DNA of 64,000 nucleotides from Candidatus Bathyarchaeota archaeon. Its GTDB lineage: Archaea; Thermoproteota; Bathyarchaeia; Bathyarchaeales; Bathycorpusculaceae. The stretch's first letter is position 1. Each line of letters opens with the position of its first letter. A program made the position numbers and the translations under genes. The stretch is taken from NCBI GenBank assembly GCA_026014615.1, contig JAOZHZ010000018.1, forward strand, positions 62,001 to 126,000. Direction: 5' to 3'. The notes under the pieces are model-generated. The model was not told the origin of the DNA and ran no database searches. It saw nothing but the letters and a program-made list of their open reading frames with translations. This document shows positions 9,064-18,136 of this stretch, piece after piece.

Positions 9064-10590
9064 ATGAGAAAACATGCGTTTGCCCTGTTTTCCACCTTTT
9101 TAATCAGTGCCATGTTAATCACTTCACTTAGTTTAGCCAACGCCGCCTCACCATTTGAGACCCTAAATCAGGCTTACACTGATGATTTCAGCACTGATTC
9201 TGGGTTCTGGACATATTTAGGCTCTGCACATTGGGACTCAACCAATCAATCTCTTGTCTTAACTGAACCCGTTTGCAGCCAAGGCGGTGCAGCGTTCTTC
9301 AAAGTCCCTTTTACCGGTTCTTTCACCGCGAACTTCAGCTATATGGTTGGAGGAGGATCTGGGGGTGACGGGTTCGCAATGTTTTTCTACAAACAACAGT
9401 ACCCATTGGCTGGCGAGTCCCCAGAGTTTAGTCTTATTCGAGACGGCGAATCTTTGGGATTCAGTCAAATCAGTAGCGGGGTCTCTGGGTACGGAATTGA
9501 GTTTGATGAATTTCAGAATTACTTGGACCCGTCTGGGGATCACATTGCATTGATTAAGGATTGGGCGCCTAATCATCTGGTCTACACAAACGACAATGGA
9601 GCAGAAGATAACATTTGGCATAACGCTTCCGTTATAGTTGGAGATTCTTATGTTGGTGTGTTTGTTGACAACGCGTTTGTTCTTCGATGGGACGGGATAA
9701 TTGACAGGTCGTTTGACTGGTTTGGTTTTTGTGGTGCTACGGGTGCCGCAACTAACTGGCACATAATCGACAACTTCTCCCTAACCCCCTCTGCAGCGGA
9801 ACTTCCGCCAACACCACCCAGCGCAATCATCCCTACTCCAGCGCCGACGGCAACGCCGCCTCTTCCTTCCGCTTTTATTTCCATCTCAGCAGACGCCTCG
9901 TCTTCCACGGTAGGCTCAACCGTTAACGTCAACGGCAGACTTACAGACCCGAACGGCAGCGCACTTGGGACGGACAAAACCGTAATTTTATCCCATGCTG
10001 TGGGAGGAGTCATGTCATGGTTCCCGATTGGTTCTGGTCAAACTGACGGCGCTGGCGAATATGCTATCCAATGGGTACCTGCAGCTTCGGGTACATTCAC
10101 GCTGAAAACTGAATGGAAAGGCGACTCGAACTACTCTGGAGCCGCGAACTCTACAACATTAAGCTTGCTACCGTATCAAAACCAAAAGGTATTCTGCGTG
10201 GAATCCAACAGCACCGTGACTGGACTGGAGTTCAGCGACCTAAACCAAACGTTAGCTTTCACCGTTAGCGATCCCGCAGGAACCACAGGCTACACCCAAG
10301 TAACCATAGCCAAAACGTTAGCCTCAAACATCGACGGAATCACAACAACCATAGACGGAAAACCAGTAAACTTCAAGGCTTCATCAGTTAACGAGAACTG
10401 GATAGTAGAATTTGCCTACTCCCACAGCACCCACCAAGTAAGCATCAACCTGCAAAACCAGCAAAAAGAGCTCACTAAGTCGACAACGGCAAACAGCACT
10501 CCGCCAGTATATCCAGCGTTACTGGTCACCGCTGTCTGTGTGGCTGCCCTTTTGACAGCTATAATGAAAAAGAATTGCTACAAAAAATAA
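9064..10590 (+). CDS. Secreted, membrane-anchored protein with lectin-like and Ig-like domains
   Basis: 508 residues destined for the cell surface. An N-terminal signal peptide (about 1-28) is followed by an L-type-lectin-like beta-sandwich (about 38-245) with GDGFAMFFY and GYGIEFDEF, motifs of bacterial lectin domains; then a Pro/Thr linker, an Ig-like domain (about 275-360, TVGSTVNVNGRLTD), a beta-rich domain seen in archaeal surface proteins (FTVSDPAGTTGY), and a C-terminal membrane helix with a KK-rich tail. Likely binds glycans. The RBS CGGAG precedes the ATG. It is a single gene. Confidence 0.8.
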   Translation: MRKHAFALFSTFLISAMLITSLSLANAASPFETLNQAYTDDFSTDSGFWTYLGSAHWDSTNQSLVLTEPVCSQGGAAFFKVPFTGSFTANFSYMVGGGSGGDGFAMFFYKQQYPLAGESPEFSLIRDGESLGFSQISSGVSGYGIEFDEFQNYLDPSGDHIALIKDWAPNHLVYTNDNGAEDNIWHNASVIVGDSYVGVFVDNAFVLRWDGIIDRSFDWFGFCGATGAATNWHIIDNFSLTPSAAELPPTPPSAIIPTPAPTATPPLPSAFISISADASSSTVGSTVNVNGRLTDPNGSALGTDKTVILSHAVGGVMSWFPIGSGQTDGAGEYAIQWVPAASGTFTLKTEWKGDSNYSGAANSTTLSLLPYQNQKVFCVESNSTVTGLEFSDLNQTLAFTVSDPAGTTGYTQVTIAKTLASNIDGITTTIDGKPVNFKASSVNENWIVEFAYSHSTHQVSINLQNQQKELTKSTTANSTPPVYPALLVTAVCVAALLTAIMKKNCYKK

Positions 10591-10836
10591 CTTACAGAGC
10601 AAACACAATTCTCCTTTTTTGGAAGGATTTCTCAGTCTTCAAACCGAAGAAGTTTGGACGCCTTTATATGATAATTCTTGTCGCCGCGGCCTATTTTGTT
10701 GTGGTCAAGTAAAGTTTTCTGTATTGTATTGACCCCGTAAAAATATAAGCATTCAACTCTAAATGAGTGGAAGAAAAGCCAAGCACAACTTTCACAAATT
10801 AATTCGTAGTTATAACAATTATGGGGGCTTTAGCAA

Positions 10837-12858
10837 ATGGATGGATTCAAAATTGGAATCGATGTCGGAGGAACCTTCACAGACCTAATTCTCTACGACT
10901 CTAAAACCATGGAATCACGTGTTGTAAAGGTGCCCACAACCCCAGATGAACCTGAAAGCGCTATTTTGACTGGGCTGTGTGATTTGTGCAAAGAACCAAA
11001 GCAAGTTAGCTTGATTAATCATGCAACAACGCTCGCCACTAATGCACTTCTCACGCACACTGGCATCGGGACGACGGCGTTAATTACAAACCATGGTTTT
11101 AGGGATGTCCTCGAAATAGGCAGACAGCGACGACCAGAAATTTACAACCTCTACACAAAAAGACCCCAGCCCCTTGTGAAAAGAGAAAACAGGTATACGG
11201 TTCACGGCAGAATCCTCGCAGACGGCACAGAAATGGAACCGCTGGACATGCAGGGGGCAGAGCAAATCGCAAAAACAATTGTCACTGAAGGAGTTGAATC
11301 AGTTGCTATTGCGTTTCTCAACTCCTACGTAAACGACAGCCACGAAAAAAGTATGAAGGAAATTTTGCTGAACAAGAAATTTGAGGGCTTGATAAGTTGT
11401 TCCAGCGACGTCAACAGAGAATACAAAGAGTACGAGAGAATGAGCACTACAGTGGTAAACGCAGTTTTGTCACCTCTAATGTCAACCTACCTCAGAAGTC
11501 TCAAGAGCAAATTAGAGAACACAGGATTCCACGCGCCGATATATGTCATGAACTCAGATGGAGGAATGAACACCCTACCGTACGCGTCTAATTACCCCAT
11601 TGCAGTCATAGAATCAGGACCAGCGGCGGGAGTATTCGCAGCACAACACCTCGCAAACAGTCTCGCTCTAAAAAGGGTCTTAACATTTGACATGGGCGGC
11701 ACCACTGCAAAAGCGGGCGCCGTTATTGATGGCGAATGTGATATATCATACGAATTTGAGGTTGCTGGAAAAACACACAGTGGACGGTCGATAAAGGGAA
11801 GTGGATACGCAGTTCGATACCCGTTCATTGATTTGGCAGAAGTACGCGCGGGAGGAGGCACCATCGCATGGGTGGACGAGGGTGATGCACTGCAAGTCGG
11901 ACCAAACAGTGCGGGTTCAGAGCCCGGACCAGCAGCATATGGAAGAGGGGGCACTAAACCCACAATCACAGACGCAAACATCGTCCTTGGCAGAATCAAC
12001 CCAAACCATCTTCTCGGCGGAAAAATGCCAATATACCCTGACCGGGCAAAGCAGGCTGTTGGGGCAATTGCTAAAAGATTGGGGATGGATCTTGAGCAGT
12101 CCGCTGAAGGGATAATTAAGCTGGTTAACTTGAACATGGCTAAAGCGATTATGACTGTAAGTGTAGAGCGTGGGAGAGACCCTAGAGAATACACGTTAAT
12201 TGCCTTTGGAGGCGCGGGACCTATTCACTGTTGTGACTTAGCCGAAGAATTAGAGGTCAACCACATCATCGTGCCTGCTCACGCTGGAATCTTTTCAGCC
12301 TACGGTTTACTAACTGCAAACGTAACCCGGACGTTTTCTCTGCCCGTGTTAACCACCAACACACTCCTTGAACCGTACTTTGAAGAAGCCAGAAAAGAGG
12401 CTGCCAAGTCCATGAAAGAGGAAGGATTCCACAATTACAGGCTAAAGGAATACGTAGACGCGAGGTATAAGGGACAATCCTTTGAGTTGAGGTTACCATA
12501 CGAAAAGTCAGCAGATATGAAACGTCGCTTCTCGGAGAAACACAAAGAAGCCTACGGCTACGCCTCCAACGATGAAATCGAGATAGTGAATGTAAGGGTA
12601 AAGGCAATCATAAACACCGTAGACGCGAAAAGTAAAAGAGCAAAGCTCAACTGTGAAGAAGAGGGAACTCCAACTGCGTATCGAGATATCTGGATAAAAG
12701 ACGCTTTCTCCAAGGTTCCCGTTTTCTCAAGAGAAAAGCTGAAACTTGGAACGTATGGAATGGGTCCATCCATTGTTGAGGAATATGACTCTACCTTGGT
12801 CGTGAATTCTGGGTGGAAGTGGAAGGTTTACGACTACGGCATTGAGTTAAAGAGATGA
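10837..12858 (+). CDS. hyuA: Hydantoinase/oxoprolinase family protein, subunit A
   Basis: 673 residues of the ATP-dependent HyuA family (N-methylhydantoinase, 5-oxoprolinase, acetone/acetophenone carboxylase subunits). Seen: N-terminal phosphate-binding GIDVGGTFTDL, NHATTLATNALL, the ASKHA-type FDMGGTTAKAG near residue 285, and the conserved RAGGGTIAWVD and GSEPGPAAYGRGG. A GGGGG run lies upstream of the ATG. It overlaps hyuB by 4 bp (ATGA), so the two form an operon and probably a complex. The substrate cannot be assigned from sequence; 5-oxoproline or a hydantoin are candidates. Weak TATA boxes lie at about 10665 and 10742. Confidence 0.92.
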   Translation: MDGFKIGIDVGGTFTDLILYDSKTMESRVVKVPTTPDEPESAILTGLCDLCKEPKQVSLINHATTLATNALLTHTGIGTTALITNHGFRDVLEIGRQRRPEIYNLYTKRPQPLVKRENRYTVHGRILADGTEMEPLDMQGAEQIAKTIVTEGVESVAIAFLNSYVNDSHEKSMKEILLNKKFEGLISCSSDVNREYKEYERMSTTVVNAVLSPLMSTYLRSLKSKLENTGFHAPIYVMNSDGGMNTLPYASNYPIAVIESGPAAGVFAAQHLANSLALKRVLTFDMGGTTAKAGAVIDGECDISYEFEVAGKTHSGRSIKGSGYAVRYPFIDLAEVRAGGGTIAWVDEGDALQVGPNSAGSEPGPAAYGRGGTKPTITDANIVLGRINPNHLLGGKMPIYPDRAKQAVGAIAKRLGMDLEQSAEGIIKLVNLNMAKAIMTVSVERGRDPREYTLIAFGGAGPIHCCDLAEELEVNHIIVPAHAGIFSAYGLLTANVTRTFSLPVLTTNTLLEPYFEEARKEAAKSMKEEGFHNYRLKEYVDARYKGQSFELRLPYEKSADMKRRFSEKHKEAYGYASNDEIEIVNVRVKAIINTVDAKSKRAKLNCEEEGTPTAYRDIWIKDAFSKVPVFSREKLKLGTYGMGPSIVEEYDSTLVVNSGWKWKVYDYGIELKR

Positions 12859-14510
12859 GTGCTTTGGACAAAATTACTGGACAGATAATTAGAAGTTCCT
12901 TACTGTACGCAAGCGAAGAGATGGGAATCGCATTACGAAACGCAGCCTACTCGCCCAACATCAAAGACAGAATGGATCATTCTGCGGCGATTTTCGACTC
13001 CGAAGGGAGACTGCTGGCGCAGGCTGAACATATTCCAGTGCATCTGGGTTCGCTGCCGTGGGGACTTAGAAAATTGGTCAGCGCATCCAGAAAAGAAGGA
13101 CTGCCCTTTGAAGAAGGCTCTATGATTGTTGCAAACAACCCTTACATAACGGGCACGCATCTAAATGACGTAACTGTTGTTGCCCCAATCTACTACAAAG
13201 ACAAGCGTGTAGGATTCACCGCCAACAAAGCGCATCATTCCGACATCGGAGGGAGCGTTCCCGGAAGCATTAACATGGACTCAAAAACGCTTTTTGAAGA
13301 AGGTCTTGTAATGGACCATGAATATTTGATGCGTGAGGGAGAGTTCGTTGCAGATTTGTTAACGGTTTTTTCTTCTCACTCGCGTATGCCCCAAGAAAGG
13401 CTGGGAGACCTAAAAGCGCAAGCTGCAGCCAACATCACGGGAACAAGAAGAGTTAACAAAATCATTTCCAAGTACGGATTAGCAAGTTTTAAAGAAGCAG
13501 CTACGGAAGCCTTTCATTACTCCGAATCGTTAACAAGACGCAGAATAGCCTCTCTTAATAGGGGAACTTTTGTTGTGGAGGATTATCTTGAGCTTCCTGA
13601 CGAGCACGATGTCAAGCTTAAAGCAAAATTAACTATTGCTGAGCAAGGAATTGAAATAGACTACAAAGGAACCGCCCAACAGCTGGATTGCCCGTTGAAT
13701 GCCGTCTTTGGGGTAACTCTCTCTGGAGTTTACTTCGTGGTCAGAACCTTGATAGGCGATGACATACCCGCTAATCACGGTGCCTTTGCCCCAATTTCAG
13801 TGCTTGCCCCCGAAGGAACGATTGTTAATCCTACTTTTCCGCATCCAGTTGGAGGAGGCAACGTGGAAACAGGCCAAAGAAACGCTGATCTGGTTTTCAA
13901 TGCGTTTTCTAAGGCGGTTCCAGATAAGGTTCCTGCGGCTTCAGGGGGCTCGATGAACAACGTGATGATTGGGGGCATACAAAACGGCAAGAGCTGGGCA
14001 TTCTACGAAACAATCGCGGTCGGGTTAGGTGGAAGAAAAGGGATGGACGGAATCGATGGAATACACAGCAACATGACAAACACCATGAACACACCTATAG
14101 AAGAGATAGAACGAAACACACCCATGTTAATCACCAGATACGAGTACCGTGTAGACAGTTCTGGAGCGGGTAAATATCGAGGAGGATGCGGTGTCGTGAG
14201 AGCATATCGAATGAGGTCTGATTCTACAATCTTTACGGTATTGGCAGGCAGAGAAAGGCATGGACCGTGGGGTCTATTTGGTGGAGCAGAAGGAGAAAAA
14301 ACGCAAGTTATCCTTCAAAGAAACAACAAACAACAAAGAACCTCCACTAAAACGACTCTGCAGCTAAAAAAGGAAGACGAAATTCAAATACATACAGCTG
14401 GCGGCGGAGGATACGGCTCAGCAAAGCAAAGAAACAAGGAGAAAATAAAAGAAGACATAAGCAATGGGCTTATTACAAACTTCTACGCAAAAAAATTCTA
14501 TAGCATTTGA
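12855..14510 (+). CDS. hyuB: Hydantoinase/oxoprolinase family protein, subunit B
   Basis: 551 residues of the HyuB family, partner of HyuA. Family motifs visible: MGIALRNAAYSPNIKDRMDHS near the N-terminus, AQAEHIPVHLGSLPWG, NNPYITGTHLNDV, HHSDIGG (probable metal or substrate site), PVGGGNVETGQR near residue 330 and YRGGCGVVR near 440. The start overlaps the hyuA stop, indicating translational coupling. The C-terminal 40 residues are Lys/Gln-rich and variable. With HyuA it should form a cytosolic ATP-dependent amidohydrolase or carboxylase-type complex. Confidence 0.92.
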   Translation: MSALDKITGQIIRSSLLYASEEMGIALRNAAYSPNIKDRMDHSAAIFDSEGRLLAQAEHIPVHLGSLPWGLRKLVSASRKEGLPFEEGSMIVANNPYITGTHLNDVTVVAPIYYKDKRVGFTANKAHHSDIGGSVPGSINMDSKTLFEEGLVMDHEYLMREGEFVADLLTVFSSHSRMPQERLGDLKAQAAANITGTRRVNKIISKYGLASFKEAATEAFHYSESLTRRRIASLNRGTFVVEDYLELPDEHDVKLKAKLTIAEQGIEIDYKGTAQQLDCPLNAVFGVTLSGVYFVVRTLIGDDIPANHGAFAPISVLAPEGTIVNPTFPHPVGGGNVETGQRNADLVFNAFSKAVPDKVPAASGGSMNNVMIGGIQNGKSWAFYETIAVGLGGRKGMDGIDGIHSNMTNTMNTPIEEIERNTPMLITRYEYRVDSSGAGKYRGGCGVVRAYRMRSDSTIFTVLAGRERHGPWGLFGGAEGEKTQVILQRNNKQQRTSTKTTLQLKKEDEIQIHTAGGGGYGSAKQRNKEKIKEDISNGLITNFYAKKFYSI

Positions 14511-14555
14511 ACCGTAAAAAACCACAACCACGAGAACCTGAGTTTCCAACGTTGG

Positions 14556-14613
14556 TGGCGGGCGGGGAGGGATTTGAACCCTCGACCCCCAACTTAGGAG
14601 GCTGGTGCCTTTG
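14556..14613 (-). repeat. Displaced 3' fragment of tRNA-Arg(CCT)
   Basis: A near copy of the 3' part of the intact tRNA-Arg at 15339-15445: CCA end, acceptor 3' strand CCCGCCC, T-arm, variable loop, anticodon arm with CCT and the D-arm 3' side (one base lost). The match ends where exon 2 begins after the D-loop intron. No 5' tRNA half lies nearby. With the intact gene it forms a direct repeat flanking the methyltransferase gene, as attachment-site duplications do. Confidence 0.75.
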
Positions 14614-14649
14614 ATTTAAGAAATATTCTTCGGCAGGCTTCTTATTAAT

Positions 14650-15276
14650 TTAAGTCTTGAAGGCGATTATGCATGCAAGTTTATAGTGCTTCCAGGGTAC
14701 GTCGATTGTTTCAAAGCCCGCTTTTTGAAGCCATTCTATATGCTCCATTAAAGACGAAGGGTCGTCTTCTTCGCCAAACGGAAATGAAAGAGTCTCATAC
14801 CGTTCTGTTAACTGGTCGTTTGTGCCCGTAACAACGTCAATTAGTATGAAAACACCTTTGAATTGTAGAATGTTCCAGATTTTTCTGAAGAGTGTTTCTT
14901 TGTCTTCGGGTGGTAGATGGTGTATGGCAAGAATTGAATAGACAAGGTCAAACTTGTCCGTTGGGGTTAAACTTCGGAAATCGCTTTGCAATAATTCTGT
15001 TCTCGATGCAAACTTGCCAAGGTTTAGACGAGAGTGCTCTAGCATTTTAGAAGAAACGTCAACTCCAACAAGTCTTGCAGCAGGGTAACGTTCCAGTAAC
15101 TCCCGTGCCGTCCCTCCCGTACCTATCCCAAGGTCTAAAACACTTATCTCAGCGACCCCAACAAAGGGCATAAGACTAAAAAGCACTTTCCTCAATTCAT
15201 CATACTGAGGCACCCTTTGCCTTATATCATCCTCATAAATATCTGCCAACTTGTCAAACTGCTCATCAATTTTCAT
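14650..15276 (-). CDS. Class I SAM-dependent methyltransferase
   Basis: 208 residues with a Rossmann methyltransferase fold: SAM motif I VLDLGIGTGGTA (about 45-56), acidic end of beta2 in LVGVDVSSKML, motif IV region FDLVYSILAIHHLP, and GVFILIDVV. Similar to small-molecule methyltransferases of the UbiE/Methyltransf_25 type; substrate unknown. It is the only gene between the intact tRNA-Arg and the displaced tRNA-Arg 3' fragment, so it may have arrived by integration at the tRNA, though no integrase is present. Confidence 0.85.
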   Translation of the reverse strand: MKIDEQFDKLADIYEDDIRQRVPQYDELRKVLFSLMPFVGVAEISVLDLGIGTGGTARELLERYPAARLVGVDVSSKMLEHSRLNLGKFASRTELLQSDFRSLTPTDKFDLVYSILAIHHLPPEDKETLFRKIWNILQFKGVFILIDVVTGTNDQLTERYETLSFPFGEEDDPSSLMEHIEWLQKAGFETIDVPWKHYKLACIIAFKT

Positions 15277-15338
15277 AATCCTGCCCCAAATTCCTTGTAT
15301 TTCTTAGGTTTATAACTATTTCAAGAAAACGAGTTAAA

Positions 15339-15445
15339 TGGCGGGTGGGGAGGGATTTGAACCCTCGACCCCCAACTTAGGAGGCTGGTGCTCTTTGCGT
15401 CGCGAATACAAGGGAACCCGCGAATCCGTGCTGAGCTACTCACCC
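15339..15445 (-). tRNA. tRNA-Arg(CCT) with D-loop intron
   Basis: Minus-strand tRNA: acceptor GGGTGAG, TA, D-stem GCTC/GAGC, anticodon stem CCAGC/GTTGG with loop CTCCTAA (anticodon CCT, reads AGG), T-arm GAGGG TTCAAAT CCCTC, 3' acceptor CCCACCC, discriminator G and an encoded CCA. The D-loop is about 30 bases too long. The extra sequence has complementary TCGCG and CGCGA, consistent with an archaeal intron in a bulge-helix-bulge-like fold. Acceptor pair 6-67 is an A.C mismatch. Confidence 0.85.
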
Positions 15446-15572
15446 AAATTTCCAATCCAGCACCTTTGTAAGACGCTCGGCTGTTATAACTCTAACGTTG
15501 ATGCCACCGACAAATCACGGCAACGCTCAAAACAACAGGTTAATGATTAATTGTGAAAACAATTGTGCCGTT

Positions 15573-15953
15573 TCACAGGGAGATGTCGGCTGAAGATTCG
15601 TAGTTGGGTGTTTCTTTTAGCACTTCGACGTTGAATCCTGCTCGTTTTAGGCTGTCGCGTATTCGGTGAACGTAGGCGCCGTGAGCGCCCCAAGAAAGCT
15701 CCATAACACCCGATGCCCCAGCGCAGGAGATAAGCTCCAAACTCGATTCAGATGCATCCACTTCTTTGAGAACCATCATTATGGCGGCGTTGCTGTTTGC
15801 CCTGATAAAGTAGGATTCACCCAAAAAGACAGCTCTTCGCCCCTCAGGGGTGCTCCACTGTTCGTTGTGAACGTTGCCAAAATATTTCCCCAAATATTGG
15901 GCAATCTGTTCAAATGAACCTGACACCGTGCACAGCAGGTAGTGAGATGTCAA
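15573..15953 (-). CDS. Conserved hypothetical protein, 126 aa
   Basis: I do not recognise the family. The sequence opens MTSHYLLCTVSGSFEQIAQYLG and has a compact alternating hydrophobic pattern with the Gly-rich stretch ISCAGASGVMELSWGAHG and a C-terminal amphipathic helix (VHRIRDSLKRAGFNVEVL). No signal peptide, membrane segment or metal motif. Likely a small soluble alpha/beta protein. It is divergent from the aldo/keto reductase gene with a 187-bp gap. Confidence 0.6.
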   Translation of the reverse strand: MTSHYLLCTVSGSFEQIAQYLGKYFGNVHNEQWSTPEGRRAVFLGESYFIRANSNAAIMMVLKEVDASESSLELISCAGASGVMELSWGAHGAYVHRIRDSLKRAGFNVEVLKETPNYESSADISL

Positions 15954-16140
15954 ACAAGTTCCCTCAGGACTTTAAACCTGTGGCGATATTAAAAATTACT
16001 TACTATGCAACCCCCCTTTATTGTTCCAATAGCCCTCAAGAAAAGAGCTCGTTGTTTTGCATAAACTTTAAGTGAACAACGGAACTCGCTTATAATTGAA
16101 CACCTAACCTGTTAGGTCTTTTCAAATGGGAGTCAGCAAC

Positions 16141-17349
16141 ATGCAGTATAGAACGGTTCCAAAAAACGGCGACAAACTATCTGTCCTCGGCTTTGGATGC
16201 ATGAGGCTACCCCAAAAAGGCAGAAAAATCGACCAAGAACGCGCAATAAAACAAATCCGCCTCGCCATCGACCACGGCGTAAACTACGTGGACACAGCAG
16301 TGCCCTACCACGGCGGCGAAAGCGAAACCCTCCTCGGAAAAGCACTACAAGACGGGTACCGAGACAAAGTCAAAATCGCCACCAAACTATCCCCTTTCCT
16401 GCTGAATAACCCTGAAGATATGCCCAAAATCTTGGAGTCTCAGCTTGAAAAGCTCCAAACAGACCACAGCGACTACTACCTTTTGCATGCGCTTGATGGG
16501 GAGAGCTGGAAGAAAATGCAAGGCTTTGAGGTCTTAAAATTCTTAGACAAAGCCAAAGCCGACGGTAAAATAGTCAATGCAGGTTTTTCTTTTCATGGCG
16601 GACTCAGAGACTTCAAGGAAATTGTGGATGCCAACGATTGGGTTATGTGTCAGATACAGTACAATTTTTTGGATGAAAACCTGCAAGCGGGCACGGCTGG
16701 ACTAAAATACGCAGCGTCTAAGCGTTTGGCAGTTATGATTATGGAGCCGTTACGGGGCGGCGTGTTAGCGGGTAAACTGCCCAGAGAAGCAAAGAAAATC
16801 TACGGAGCCTCGGGCTATCAAAGGTCTCCTGCCGAGTGGGCGTTACGTTGGGTCTGGAACCACCCCGAAGTCACCGTGGTCCTCTCGGGCATGAACGCCG
16901 AAAGCCAAATCATGGAAAACCTGAAAACCGCAGAAACCGCCTTACCCAACTCCATGAGCCCCAACGAGTTAGCAGTCGTACATAAAGTTGCAGCCGCATA
17001 TAAACGGCTCATGAAGGTGCCTTGCACGGGTTGCGGTTACTGCATGCCCTGCCCACAGGGAGTTAACATCCCAAACAACTTCAACATATACAACCAATAC
17101 AACATGTTCGACGAAAAAATAAAAACACGAGGAATATACGCCGTCATGTTAATGGGATTGATGAGCGGCGAACCCGCAGATGCTTCACTGTGCATGAACT
17201 GTGGCAAATGCGTTACCCACTGCCCACAGCATATTGATATTCCCGAAGAACTCAAAGCAGTCAAAGGCACACTATGCAACTGGCAAACAAAGGCTATGAT
17301 GCCGATAATTAAGAGGATGATGCCCAAAAGCCCAGCGAAAAAAGATTGA
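16141..17349 (+). CDS. Aldo/keto reductase fused to a ferredoxin-like domain
   Basis: 402 residues from the ATG at 16141, preferred over 16126 because GGGAG lies correctly upstream. N-terminal TIM-barrel aldo/keto reductase (about 1-285): GFGCMRLP, NYVDTAVPYHGGESE, and the conserved Lys in KIATKL and His in YYLLHALD. C-terminal iron-sulfur part (about 295-370) with CTGCGYCMPCP and CMNCGKCVTHCP. Members of this fused family are cytosolic oxidoreductases of unknown substrate, probably using ferredoxin-type electron transfer in anaerobes. Confidence 0.9.
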   Translation: MQYRTVPKNGDKLSVLGFGCMRLPQKGRKIDQERAIKQIRLAIDHGVNYVDTAVPYHGGESETLLGKALQDGYRDKVKIATKLSPFLLNNPEDMPKILESQLEKLQTDHSDYYLLHALDGESWKKMQGFEVLKFLDKAKADGKIVNAGFSFHGGLRDFKEIVDANDWVMCQIQYNFLDENLQAGTAGLKYAASKRLAVMIMEPLRGGVLAGKLPREAKKIYGASGYQRSPAEWALRWVWNHPEVTVVLSGMNAESQIMENLKTAETALPNSMSPNELAVVHKVAAAYKRLMKVPCTGCGYCMPCPQGVNIPNNFNIYNQYNMFDEKIKTRGIYAVMLMGLMSGEPADASLCMNCGKCVTHCPQHIDIPEELKAVKGTLCNWQTKAMMPIIKRMMPKSPAKKD

Positions 17350-17414
17350 CACTACAAAGGCTGTTGCCAAAAGCGAACCCACAAGCAGCCAAGCCTAAGG
17401 GGTGTCTATCGGAT

Positions 17415-17711
17415 CTATCGGACTCCTAAGCACTTAACTAAGTCTTTCAGGTTCCCTGCTGACTCTTTCAACGTAACTACATCACCTACTGACCTGATGA
17501 GTTCAGGCGGTACCATAATCACAATTTGACTCATAAAAGGCCGTTTGAACCCCATCTGGGTAGCGGCGTCGTTAGTCAACCCCACCTGTAACCCTTCAAT
17601 GGTCCAGTCCTCCAACTTCAGGCTTATACCCTCAACTTCGCCGACGATGTAGCCGTTTGCCCCAATAACTTGTTTCCCGTTCAATTTCTTGGAATCAACC
17701 AAACACTCCAC
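17415..17711 (-). CDS. PRC-barrel domain protein 1
   Basis: 98 residues forming one PRC-barrel: LNGKQVIGANGYIVGEVEGI at the N-terminus and a second strand region GFKRPFMSQIVIMVPPELIRSVGDVVTL. PRC-barrels occur in the photosynthetic reaction centre H subunit, RimM and many small archaeal proteins thought to act as adaptors, possibly with RNA or division proteins. It lies 33 bp downstream of a paralog on the same strand, so the two are probably co-transcribed. Confidence 0.82.
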   Translation of the reverse strand: MECLVDSKKLNGKQVIGANGYIVGEVEGISLKLEDWTIEGLQVGLTNDAATQMGFKRPFMSQIVIMVPPELIRSVGDVVTLKESAGNLKDLVKCLGVR

Positions 17712-17744
17712 TCTCAGACTTCCATAAGTTAGAGCGGATAAGCT

Positions 17745-18026
17745 TTAAGTTTTTACTTTCGCCACAACATCCTTGAGGCTCTTCAACGACTCCGTAATGG
17801 TTATGACTTCACCTACAGCTTTGACGATTCGGGTGGGCATAGAAATCACGATCTTGCTCAAAAACGGCTTCTTAAACCCAAGCTCACCTGTTGCTTCGTC
17901 ATTCAAACCAACAAGTAGCCCCGTAGCTTGCCAAGTGGATAAGTCAACGTCTACGCCGTCGACTTCGCCTAAAATGTAGCCTTCAGAATCAACAACCTTC
18001 CTGCCATGAAGTTTAGATGGATTCAA
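17745..18026 (-). CDS. PRC-barrel domain protein 2
   Basis: 93 residues if started at the TTG at 18026, which has GGTGAT upstream; GTG at 18035 is an alternative, and the long upstream extension looks non-coding. Homology with the downstream paralog is clear: LHGRKVVDSEGYILGEVDG and GFKKPFLSKIVISMPTRIVKAVGEVI. The tandem likely arose by duplication and may form a heterodimer. It is divergent from the TIM-barrel isomerase gene. Confidence 0.78.
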   Translation of the reverse strand: MNPSKLHGRKVVDSEGYILGEVDGVDVDLSTWQATGLLVGLNDEATGELGFKKPFLSKIVISMPTRIVKAVGEVITITESLKSLKDVVAKVKT

Positions 18027-18136
18027 AACAATCACCAACAACCAAAGCCATTGTAGGAATAAAAGCGTTTCTTGCAAACAAACAGTTAACGTGGGCAGAA
18101 ACATTATAGTTACACGTTGCGTAGAAGAACGGTAAG

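Noticed and set aside
11592-12194. 200-residue antisense ORF inside hyuA
   Set aside because: It mirrors a well-conserved hyuA frame, has Pro/Ser-rich composition of an antisense frame and no promoter.
15338-15550. 70-residue ORF across the tRNA-Arg gene
   Set aside because: It reads through an RNA gene; the MAGGEGFEPSTP motif is the familiar artefact of tRNA genes read as protein.
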